From Sandaracinaceae bacterium (GTDB lineage Bacteria > Myxococcota_A > Polyangia > Polyangiales > JAFGIB01), in assembly GCA_017881145.1 (NCBI GenBank), contig JADGRG010000728.1, forward strand, positions 1 through 5,636: a stretch of DNA of 5,636 nucleotides, given 5' to 3'. Shown here piece after piece: positions 1 through 5,020 of the stretch. Every line of letters begins with the position of its first letter. Positions within the stretch are counted from its first letter, which is position 1. The notes beneath the pieces were generated by a model. The model was not told where the DNA came from. It saw only the letters and a program-made list of their open reading frames with translations, and did no database searches. The position numbers were made by a program, and so were the translations under genes.

Positions 1-232
1 GCACCGCGAGCTGCAGCGCGCGCTGGCTGAGCACCGCCACAGCGCCACCTGCAATCGCATCCTGCGCAAAGGCTGCTCCGTCGTTCTGCGTGCCCGGCAC
101 AGCAGCGAAGAGGTCACCCGGCTCGATGCTTCGCGAGTCGTGCTTGATGCCGCGCACCGTGACGCTGGCGTCGCCAACAACGCGCCGCAAAAGGCCAGCC
201 TGCAAGAGCGTGGCTAACGCAAGCTCAGCCAT
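1..232 (-). CDS. murE: UDP-N-acetylmuramoyl-tripeptide synthetase MurE, N-terminal part (cut by window edge)
   Basis: MurE is the cytoplasmic ATP-dependent ligase that adds the third amino acid (meso-diaminopimelate in most Gram-negatives) to UDP-MurNAc-L-Ala-D-Glu. Only the first 77 codons lie in the window. They form the N-terminal UDP-binding Mur ligase domain: HDSRSIEPGDLFAAVPGTQ at residues 31-49, then DG (51-52), F55 and a GGAVAVL stretch (62-68). This matches the family pattern DSR-x-v-x-pGDlF-x-a-x-G...DG..F...A...GA. The ATP-binding and central domains lie outside. The start ATG (232-230) follows GGAGG at 242-238 with a 5-base gap and overlaps the end of ftsI by 8 bases, so translation is probably coupled. 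MurF has a similar N-terminal domain, but the place directly after ftsI in a dcw cluster favours MurE. Confidence 0.9.
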   Translation of the reverse strand, partial: MAELALATLLQAGLLRRVVGDASVTVRGIKHDSRSIEPGDLFAAVPGTQNDGAAFAQDAIAGGAVAVLSQRALQLAV

Positions 233-2351
233 CCTGACCTCCGGGTCGGACCGTCGCCAAAAGCTCGTGCGTCGGACTCGGCTGCGCGCTGGTCTGCACG
301 CCCGCCTTGGCTTGTGTGGCCGGTGTCAGAGAGGGTGCAAGGTTGGGAGGTTCCAGATGCAATGTCAGCTGGCTGCCGCGTCGAACCACTGCAGCTGAGG
401 GCGGCTCTTGCGAGGTCACGAGCCCGGTGCCGACGACGCGGATCACGAGCTCCGCTTGCTGCGCCAACACGATCGCCGGGCGCAGGCTCTGACCCACCAA
501 ATTCGGAACCAAAACGTCGCCTGCCGCGACTGGTTCGAGCGTCGCTGGCGCTGCGGACCTCTGTTCCACAGCTGCCGCTGACGGCTGCACAGCCTCGACC
601 TTGTGCGGCGCGGCCAACTCGGCCAACGCGCTGGCGCCCTCCGGAGCGACCCCCAGGTGCCGCAGCGCGGGGCCCATCACCCGCCGAAAGACCGGGGCAG
701 CCACGCTACCGCCCTGATGCGCGATCAACGGCTCATCGATCACCACCGCAGCCAGGAGCCTCGGTTGTTGGGCAGGTGCATAGCCGATGAACGACGCAGT
801 CCAGCGATCGTCCGCATAGCCACCGTGCACGTAGTCCGCTTTCTGAGCGGTGCCGGTCTTGCCGGCGACGAGATAGCCGTCGATAGCGGCTTCGGTTCCG
901 GTACCACCCGGGCCCGTGACGGCGATCAGCATGTCGCTGACCAGGCGCGCGACATTCTCGGGGATCACCTGGCGGCGCACCTGCGGCACGGCCTCTTGCA
1001 CCACCTGACCGTGAGAGTCGACCACACGCTTCACGATCAGCGGCTGCATCAGCCGGCCCTTGTTGGCAATCGCGCCCAGGGCCATCGCGAGCTGCAAGGT
1101 AGTGGTGCTGACGCCTTGCCCGAACGCAATGGTTGCGGCGTCCATGTCGTACCAGCGCTTGTAGTGGCGCAGGATGCCCGCGGTCTCACCGGGCAGCTCG
1201 ATTCCCGTGCGTTCGCCGAAACCAAAGCGCGTCAACGCGCGGTAGAGCCCGGGCCTGCCCATGGCGAGGCCAATTTTGCCCGCGCCGATGTTGCTGGAAA
1301 AGGCGAGAATCTGCGCGGGCGTGAGCACGCCAAAGTGGTGCGAGTCGTGAATCCAATACTCCGCCACGCGCACCGCGCCGTTTTCGCAATCAATGCCCTG
1401 AGTCGGCGAGACCGCACCGGCAGCCAGACCGCCGCCGATGGTGAAAGGCTTGATGGTCGAACCCGGCTCGAAGCGATCGGTGACCGCGCGGTTTCGGCGC
1501 TCCGCGCTGCCGGATTTGTTCGGTTCGTTGGGATTGAAGGTCGGGTAGTTGGCGACTGCGAGCAACTCACCGGTGCTCGGGTCCAGCAGGATGATCGTGC
1601 CTGCGCGCGCTTCGTAGCTGCGCACTGCCAGCTCCAGCTCGCGCTCCGCCAGATGCTGCAACGTTTTGTCGATGGTCAGGGTGACTTCACTGCCCTGCGC
1701 CGCGCGGTCATCGAGCAATTGTTCCGAGAACACTACGTCGCCACGCCGATCGAGCACCGAAGGGATGGTCTGCTTGGGGCCGCGCAGCTTGTCCTCGAGC
1801 GCAAGCTCCAGACCCTCGATGCCGACGCCGTCGACGTTCGCGAAGCCGAGGACGTGCGCAGCCAGCTCGCGGTTGGGATAGAAGCGCCGCGCCTCTTCGG
1901 AGATGGCCACGCCAGCGAGCCGCATCGCGCGCACTGCCTTACCTTGCGCTGGCGTCACGCGACGCTTCACCCACACGAAGTGCCGATCGCCGGTCAGCCT
2001 CTGCGCGAGCACCTCAGCGTCGATGCCGAGCAAGGGCGAGAGTCGATCGGCGATGACACGCGGGTCGACGCCTGCCTTCTTGATGGCGCTGGGATTGGCC
2101 CAGATGCTGTCGGCGTCCACGCTCACTGCCAGCTCGGCGCCGGCGCGGTCGTAGATGGTGCCGCGCTTGGACGAGAGCGACACCTCACGCAGATACTGTT
2201 CTTCGGCCATCTCGCGCAGACCGGCGGCGCGGCGCACCTGCAGATCCCAAGCTCGATACACGACGCCGCCTGCGCCTGCGCCGAGCAGCGTGGCCAAGAG
2301 CGCAATCCGCATGCGCATGAAGAGCCGGCGACGGGCGGAAAGGTCGGTCAC
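225..2351 (-). CDS. ftsI: Septal peptidoglycan D,D-transpeptidase FtsI (class B penicillin-binding protein) with a C-terminal PASTA domain
   Basis: FtsI (PBP3-type) cross-links septal peptidoglycan in the periplasm and is a beta-lactam target. The 708-residue protein has a short cytoplasmic tail, one membrane anchor (about 13-33), the class B dimerisation or pedestal region beginning with RGTIYDRAGAELA (63-75), and a transpeptidase domain (about 250-560). All three active-site motifs are intact: STIK with nucleophile S298 (298-301), SSN (352-354) and KTGT (498-501). A Pro/Ala-rich linker (about 565-610) leads to one PASTA domain (about 613-668, starting VLVPNLVGQSLRPA) and a roughly 40-residue low-complexity tail. 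It is longer than E. coli FtsI (588), mostly because of the PASTA domain, linker and tail. The start is GTG (2351-2349), which overlaps the ftsL stop by 4 bases and follows GGGAGG at 2362-2357. PASTA domains are known in class B PBPs and Ser/Thr kinases; whether this one binds muropeptides cannot be told from sequence. Confidence 0.96.
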   Translation of the reverse strand: MTDLSARRRLFMRMRIALLATLLGAGAGGVVYRAWDLQVRRAAGLREMAEEQYLREVSLSSKRGTIYDRAGAELAVSVDADSIWANPSAIKKAGVDPRVIADRLSPLLGIDAEVLAQRLTGDRHFVWVKRRVTPAQGKAVRAMRLAGVAISEEARRFYPNRELAAHVLGFANVDGVGIEGLELALEDKLRGPKQTIPSVLDRRGDVVFSEQLLDDRAAQGSEVTLTIDKTLQHLAERELELAVRSYEARAGTIILLDPSTGELLAVANYPTFNPNEPNKSGSAERRNRAVTDRFEPGSTIKPFTIGGGLAAGAVSPTQGIDCENGAVRVAEYWIHDSHHFGVLTPAQILAFSSNIGAGKIGLAMGRPGLYRALTRFGFGERTGIELPGETAGILRHYKRWYDMDAATIAFGQGVSTTTLQLAMALGAIANKGRLMQPLIVKRVVDSHGQVVQEAVPQVRRQVIPENVARLVSDMLIAVTGPGGTGTEAAIDGYLVAGKTGTAQKADYVHGGYADDRWTASFIGYAPAQQPRLLAAVVIDEPLIAHQGGSVAAPVFRRVMGPALRHLGVAPEGASALAELAAPHKVEAVQPSAAAVEQRSAAPATLEPVAAGDVLVPNLVGQSLRPAIVLAQQAELVIRVVGTGLVTSQEPPSAAVVRRGSQLTLHLEPPNLAPSLTPATQAKAGVQTSAQPSPTHELLATVRPGGQDG

Positions 2352-2656
2352 TCGACCCTCCCGGACAGGCGCGGTGCTGCGCGGTTCTTACCCACGGCGA
2401 TCACGCTCGCGGGCTGCGCGACGTCCATCTGGAAGGTGCTGCGAGCGACCGCTTCGACACGATCGGCCTGACGCAGCGTCGCAGCTTCCAGCGAGAGCAA
2501 CCGCTTCTGCTCCAGCAAGTGCCGCTCTTCCACGCGAGCGGCGCCGACGTCATAGCCGAGACGCACGGTCTCGAAGCGCAGCGCAAGATGCACGATGAAT
2601 GAGGCCGCCGTCGCAACCACCGCCACCGTCCAGAGCATGAGGAAGCGCGCCTTCAT
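2348..2656 (-). CDS. ftsL: Cell division protein FtsL
   Basis: FtsL is a small bitopic membrane protein that joins FtsB and FtsQ as a divisome scaffold and helps activate septal synthesis by FtsW-FtsI. The 102-residue product has the family layout: a very short positively charged N-terminus (MKAR), one transmembrane helix (about 5-26), a periplasmic segment with heptad-like leucine spacing (about 40-62), and a closing region VEAVARSTFQMDVAQPASV (68-86) that resembles the FtsL pattern of a helix ending in LGM-x-x-P. Primary sequence is poorly conserved in this family, so the call rests on topology, size and position between rsmH and ftsI. The start ATG (2656-2654) has GGAGG at 2668-2664 with a 7-base gap and overlaps the rsmH stop as ATGA; the end overlaps ftsI as GTGA. 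FtsB-like proteins have similar architecture but are not usually found in this slot. Confidence 0.85.
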   Translation of the reverse strand: MKARFLMLWTVAVVATAASFIVHLALRFETVRLGYDVGAARVEERHLLEQKRLLSLEAATLRQADRVEAVARSTFQMDVAQPASVIAVGKNRAAPRLSGRVE

Positions 2657-3576
2657 GGCGAGTCCTCCACTTCGTCGTCATCGATTCGCCTTCGTGGGCA
2701 GCGTTCGGCCGCGCGCAGCTTGGCGCTGCGGGCACGGCGGTTTTCCGCCTGCTCTTCTTCGCCCGCAATGACGGGCCGCTTGGTCAGTGGCAGAAGCTGC
2801 GCATCACCCCGGAAGGCGTGCTTGACGACGCGGTCCTCCAGCGAATGGAACGAGATGATCACGGCCACCCCGTGGTCGTTCAGGATGTCGGCGAGCGACG
2901 CGACCAAGGCTTCGAGCGCTTCCATCTCGCCGTTGACGGCGATGCGCAACGCTTGAAAAGTGCGCGTGGCCGGATCGATCTTGCTGCCCGGCGGCCGTCC
3001 AACGGCGCGTTGTACCGCACGGCGCAGGTCTTCCGTGCTGGCCAGCTCACCCGCTTCGAGCGAGCGCCGGATGCAGCGGGCGATGGCACGCGAACGCCGC
3101 TCCTCGCCGAAACGAAAGATCACGTCCGCCAGCTGGCTCTCCGAGAGCCGGCGGATCAGCTCGAGGGCGGTCTCGCCCTGGCTGGTGTCCATGCGCATGT
3201 CGAGCGGCCCCGCATGCGAAAACGAGAAGCCGCGCTCCGCCTCGTCCAGCTGCGGAGAGCTGACGCCGAGATCTGCGACCACCCCATCCACGCGAGGGCA
3301 CCCCGCCGCCGTCAGCAGCGCCGGCAAGTCGGTGAAGTTGCCGTGCAGCACGCTGACCCGCTCGCCGTAGTGGGCAAGAGCGCTGCGTGCGTGCGACACC
3401 GCGAGCGGATCGCGGTCGACTGCGAACACACGGCCACTCGGCGCGCTGGCATCCAGAATCGCAGCGGTGTGGCCGCCACCGCCCAACGTGGCATCGGCAT
3501 AGACGCCCCCGGGACGCGGCTTGAGAAACGCCAGCGTCTCGCGGGTCATGACCGACGCATGAACGAAGGCGTCCAT
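2653..3576 (-). CDS. rsmH: 16S rRNA (cytosine(1402)-N(4))-methyltransferase RsmH (MraW)
   Basis: RsmH uses S-adenosylmethionine to methylate N4 of C1402 in the P-site region of 16S rRNA. With the chosen start it has 307 residues, normal for the family (about 310). Visible family motifs are VHASVM near the N-terminus, the SAM-binding loop DATLGGGGHT (28-37), acidic DRDP (54-57), DLGVSSPQLD (102-111), GPLDMRM (123-129), RTFQALRIAVN (205-215) and ISFHSLEDR (241-249). It ends with a basic patch and a short acidic tail. The inserted helical domain expected between the SAM motifs is present. Two adjacent starts, GTG at 3579 and ATG at 3576, are both possible. ATG is chosen because its distance from GGGG (3585-3582) is better and the codon is stronger; it overlaps the mraZ stop by one base as TGATG. 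The 3' end overlaps ftsL as ATGA. Confidence 0.96.
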   Translation of the reverse strand: MDAFVHASVMTRETLAFLKPRPGGVYADATLGGGGHTAAILDASAPSGRVFAVDRDPLAVSHARSALAHYGERVSVLHGNFTDLPALLTAAGCPRVDGVVADLGVSSPQLDEAERGFSFSHAGPLDMRMDTSQGETALELIRRLSESQLADVIFRFGEERRSRAIARCIRRSLEAGELASTEDLRRAVQRAVGRPPGSKIDPATRTFQALRIAVNGEMEALEALVASLADILNDHGVAVIISFHSLEDRVVKHAFRGDAQLLPLTKRPVIAGEEEQAENRRARSAKLRAAERCPRRRIDDDEVEDSP

Positions 3577-4028
3577 CACAGCCCCAAGTCCGCAAGCCGG
3601 CGTGCCATGGCTTGGCGCTTGTCTGGATCAGCCAGCACGTCGTTGCGCAATGACTCGTAGCGCTCCTTGTCCCAGAGCTCCAGATTCGGCCCCATGCCCG
3701 CCCAGAGCACTTCGCGATGCAGATCTCCGTGCTTGCGCAGCGTGCCCGGAATCAGAATGCGTCCGAGCTTGTCGACTTCGCATTCGACCGCGCCTGAGAC
3801 GTAGATGCGTCGCAGCATGGTGACCGACTCATCGAACTGCGGCAGCCGCGCCAGCCGCGCTTCGAATGCGGTCCACTCCGGAAGCGGATAGGCGACCACG
3901 CAGGGCTCGAGTCCGGTCGTGAGGATCAGGCGGGCCTCGCCCTGACCGGCGAGAACCTCCCGAAAACGCGACGGCAAGGACGTTCGGCCCTTACCATCTA
4001 TCGCGTGCTCGTACCTGCCTCGAAACAC
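3576..4028 (-). CDS. mraZ: Transcriptional regulator MraZ
   Basis: MraZ is an AbrB-fold DNA-binding protein that forms ring-shaped oligomers and, where studied, controls its own dcw operon. The product has the two tandem SpoVT/AbrB-like halves: DGKGR followed by TSLPSRFR (11-23) and DKLGRILIP (86-94), the two copies of the family signature D-x-K/L-GR-x-x-x-P. The length of 150 residues is typical. Two in-frame GTG codons compete for the start. GTG at 4034 abuts the Shine-Dalgarno-like AAGGTGA with no gap, while GTG at 4028 leaves about 6 bases and gives MFRG, the N-terminus seen in many MraZ proteins, so 4028 is chosen. The gene leads the operon and sits behind a promoter and three MraZ-box-like repeats. 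The stop TGA (3578-3576) overlaps the start of rsmH. Confidence 0.95.
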   Translation of the reverse strand: MFRGRYEHAIDGKGRTSLPSRFREVLAGQGEARLILTTGLEPCVVAYPLPEWTAFEARLARLPQFDESVTMLRRIYVSGAVECEVDKLGRILIPGTLRKHGDLHREVLWAGMGPNLELWDKERYESLRNDVLADPDKRQAMARRLADLGL

Positions 4029-4034
4029 ACGCAC

Positions 4035-4041
4035 TCACCTT
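4035..4041 (-). promoter_or_regulatory. Ribosome binding site of mraZ, deciding the start
   Basis: Read on the minus strand this is AAGGTGA, a good match to the 3' end of 16S rRNA. It lies directly against the GTG at 4034 but 6 bases before the GTG at 4028, so it supports the shorter reading frame. That frame also restores the family's MFRG beginning. Confidence 0.65.
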
Positions 4042-4049
4042 CGGGGCGG

Positions 4050-4080
4050 CTGGTTGGCACTGCTTGCCACTTCTTACCAC
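4050..4080 (-). promoter_or_regulatory. Three 10-bp direct repeats, probable MraZ boxes
   Basis: Read on the minus strand the segment is a leading G plus three consecutive units, TGGTAAGAAG, TGGCAAGCAG and TGCCAACCAG, with an exact 10-base period. Known MraZ operators are three short G-rich repeats at 10-base spacing upstream of mraZ (TGGGN with 5-base spacers in E. coli). The location just before mraZ and the identical period make this the likely autoregulatory operator. The third unit is the most divergent; it forms with the second a 5-bp inverted repeat, TGGCA-N5-TGCCA (4069-4055), which could also fold in the leader RNA. Binding by MraZ is inferred from the pattern. Confidence 0.75.
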
Positions 4081-4088
4081 CCTGCCGC

Positions 4089-4118
4089 AAGCTAAGGGCA
4101 AGCTCGACACACTGTCAA
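4089..4118 (-). promoter_or_regulatory. Candidate sigma-70-type promoter of the mraZ operon
   Basis: On the minus strand a perfect -35 hexamer TTGACA lies at 4118-4113. With an 18-base spacer it is followed by TAGCTT (4094-4089), which keeps the most conserved T, A and final T of a -10 box; with 17 bases the hexamer would be TTAGCT, which is poorer. Transcription would start near 4082, immediately before the MraZ-box repeats, so the repeats would lie in the early transcribed region and a bound MraZ ring could block initiation or escape. The -35 is convincing, the -10 weak. Confidence 0.55.
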
Positions 4119-4149
4119 CTTCTTTTGGGCGCCGATAAGCGCTTGAATT

Positions 4150-4170
4150 GCCGTGATTTTTGTTCACGGC
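4150..4170. repeat. 21-bp perfect inverted repeat (7-bp arms, 7-base T-rich centre)
   Basis: GCCGTGA at 4150-4156 is the exact reverse complement of TCACGGC at 4164-4170, separated by TTTTTGT. The arms and spacing fit an operator for a dimeric regulator, or a small RNA hairpin. It is not a good intrinsic terminator: no T-run follows either arm, and no gene ends nearby on either strand. It lies 180 bases before the GTPase start and about 30 bases upstream of the mraZ -35 box, so it could serve either direction. No specific regulator is proposed. Confidence 0.6.
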
Positions 4171-4260
4171 TCTGGTCCAAGGTGGGCACAGTACGCAGCA
4201 GTGGGCGGAGGGTCTTGTTCAGCGCTGGACGGATGCGCAGCTTTCCGTTGGGCTTTGGAG

Positions 4261-4287
4261 CTTGGTTGGGCCTTGCTTGGGCCTTGC
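4261..4287. repeat. Short 11-bp tandem repeat (2.5 units) upstream of the GTPase gene
   Basis: CTTGGTTGGGC (4261-4271) is followed directly by CTTGCTTGGGC (4272-4282) and the partial unit CTTGC (4283-4287). Units 1 and 2 differ at one base. Each full unit contains TGGGC, also found four more times in the same intergenic region on the same strand. The near-helical period would place copies on one face of the DNA. The function is unknown; a protein-binding array in the leader or promoter of the downstream gene is one possibility, slippage-born low complexity another. Confidence 0.6.
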
Positions 4288-4331
4288 ACTCTAAGAAGCC
4301 GCTACCCTAAGCTGTTGAAATCACGGACCGT

Positions 4332-4336
4332 AGGAG
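4332..4336 (+). promoter_or_regulatory. Ribosome binding site for the TTG-started GTPase gene
   Basis: AGGAG, within TAGGAGAG, ends 6 bases before TTG at 4343. This supports the uncommon TTG start, which also gives the MglA-family N-terminus with the P-loop at the expected distance of about 18 residues. Confidence 0.75.
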
Positions 4337-4342
4337 AGCCGC

Positions 4343-5020
4343 TTGCAACTGGATTTCCAGGGCCGGGAAGTAACCGTAAAGCTCGTCTACTACGGCCCCG
4401 CGCTGAGCGGTAAGACCACGAATTTGCAGGCGATTCACCGCTTGCTCTCGCCCGAGGGCAAGGGCCGGCTGATGACGCTGGAGACCCGCGACGACCGCAC
4501 GCTCTTCTTCGATCTCTTGCCGCTCACCGTGAACACCGGGTCGGGCCTCACGGTGAGGATCAAGCTCTTCACTGTCCCCGGACAGGTGATCCACAACTCC
4601 ACCCGTCGCTTGGTGCTACAGGGCGCCGACGGAGTCGCCTTCATCGCTGACTCCCAGGTGCAGGAAGTGCGGGCGAACCAGGCGTCGTTCAAGGATCTGC
4701 GCAAGAACCTGCGGGAGAACGGCATCGACCCCAGCGCGATGCCGCTGGTCATCCAATACAACAAGCGCGATCTGCCCAACATCCGCAGCGAGGAGGAAAT
4801 TATGCGGATGGCTAGCCAGGGCAAGGAGCGCATCTACCTCGCGACCGCCACGCACGGCACCGGCGTCGCCGACACGTTCATGGGGCTGATTGGCGCGACC
4901 TGGGAGCACATGGAGCGCCAACACGGCCTGCGACAGCGCTTCGGTCTCGACGAGCAAGCCGTCATGCACGACCTGCGCAAGCGCTTCGGCGGACCGGCGG
5001 AAACACGCCCACATGGATGA
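4343..5020 (+). CDS. MglA-family small Ras-like GTPase
   Basis: MglA proteins are bacterial Ras-superfamily GTPases; in Myxococcus xanthus MglA sets the leading pole and drives motility, and paralogs serve other roles. The 225 residues carry all G motifs: P-loop GPALSGKTTN (18-27), switch I DDRTLFFD (50-57) with R52, T53 and D57 matching MglA R53, T54 and D58, TVPGQV (77-82) with Q81 matching Q82, NKRD (140-143) and the G5 region ATATHGTGV (167-175). No lipidation motif or membrane segment is seen. Two differences from M. xanthus MglA (195 residues) stand out: A20 replaces the glycine matching Ras Gly12, and the C-terminus is about 30 residues longer, basic and probably helical. No MglB-type roadblock gene is adjacent in the window. 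The stop overlaps the PocR-domain gene by 8 bases, so the two products probably act together. It is more likely a paralog than the motility MglA, so no symbol is given. Confidence 0.93.
   Translation: MQLDFQGREVTVKLVYYGPALSGKTTNLQAIHRLLSPEGKGRLMTLETRDDRTLFFDLLPLTVNTGSGLTVRIKLFTVPGQVIHNSTRRLVLQGADGVAFIADSQVQEVRANQASFKDLRKNLRENGIDPSAMPLVIQYNKRDLPNIRSEEEIMRMASQGKERIYLATATHGTGVADTFMGLIGATWEHMERQHGLRQRFGLDEQAVMHDLRKRFGGPAETRPHG

Larger units (their letters stand above)
4029..4342. other. Divergent intergenic region between the dcw operon and the GTPase-sensor pair
   Basis: No gene is seen in these 314 bases; the short open frames here lack family features or a credible ribosome binding site. The left end carries the mraZ leader, repeats and promoter. 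The centre (about 4120-4170) is visibly richer in A and T than the flanks and holds a 21-bp dyad. The right end carries an 11-bp tandem repeat and the ribosome binding site of the GTPase gene. TGGGC occurs six times on the plus strand (4126, 4183, 4202, 4249, 4267, 4278) and never on the minus strand. No clear promoter for the rightward genes could be picked; the best attempt, TTGGGC at 4266 with TCTAAG at 4290, is too weak to call. Confidence 0.8.

Noticed and set aside
603..2471. A 622-codon open frame on the plus strand, opposite ftsI and ftsL
   Set aside because: It is antisense to a gene with all three PBP motifs intact. Long antisense frames are common in high-GC coding DNA, and the translation (many His, Arg, Asp, no recognisable motif) looks like a shadow.
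2818..3660. A 280-codon open frame on the plus strand opposite rsmH
   Set aside because: It is antisense to a full set of RsmH motifs; the composition is Arg/Ala-rich without domain features and it runs across the rsmH-mraZ junction.
4055..4069. Sigma-54-like TGGCAC...TTGC on the plus strand
   Set aside because: The GG-to-GC distance is 8 bases rather than the required 10, and the segment is better explained by the MraZ-box repeats on the other strand.
4087..4104. Direct repeat GCAAGCT twice at 11-base distance (4087 and 4098)
   Set aside because: Too short to support a function; it overlaps the probable -10 and spacer of the mraZ promoter and may be chance.
4266..4295. Possible promoter for the GTPase gene (TTGGGC, 18 bases, TCTAAG)
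   Set aside because: Only 3 of 6 and 4 of 6 consensus matches, and the -35 lies inside the 11-bp tandem repeat; too weak to annotate.
4005..4413. Two short plus-strand frames (4005-4310 and 4153-4413) crossing the intergenic region
   Set aside because: They have no good ribosome binding site, overlap mraZ or the GTPase gene, and their translations are Arg/Cys/Trp-rich, as expected of noncoding DNA.
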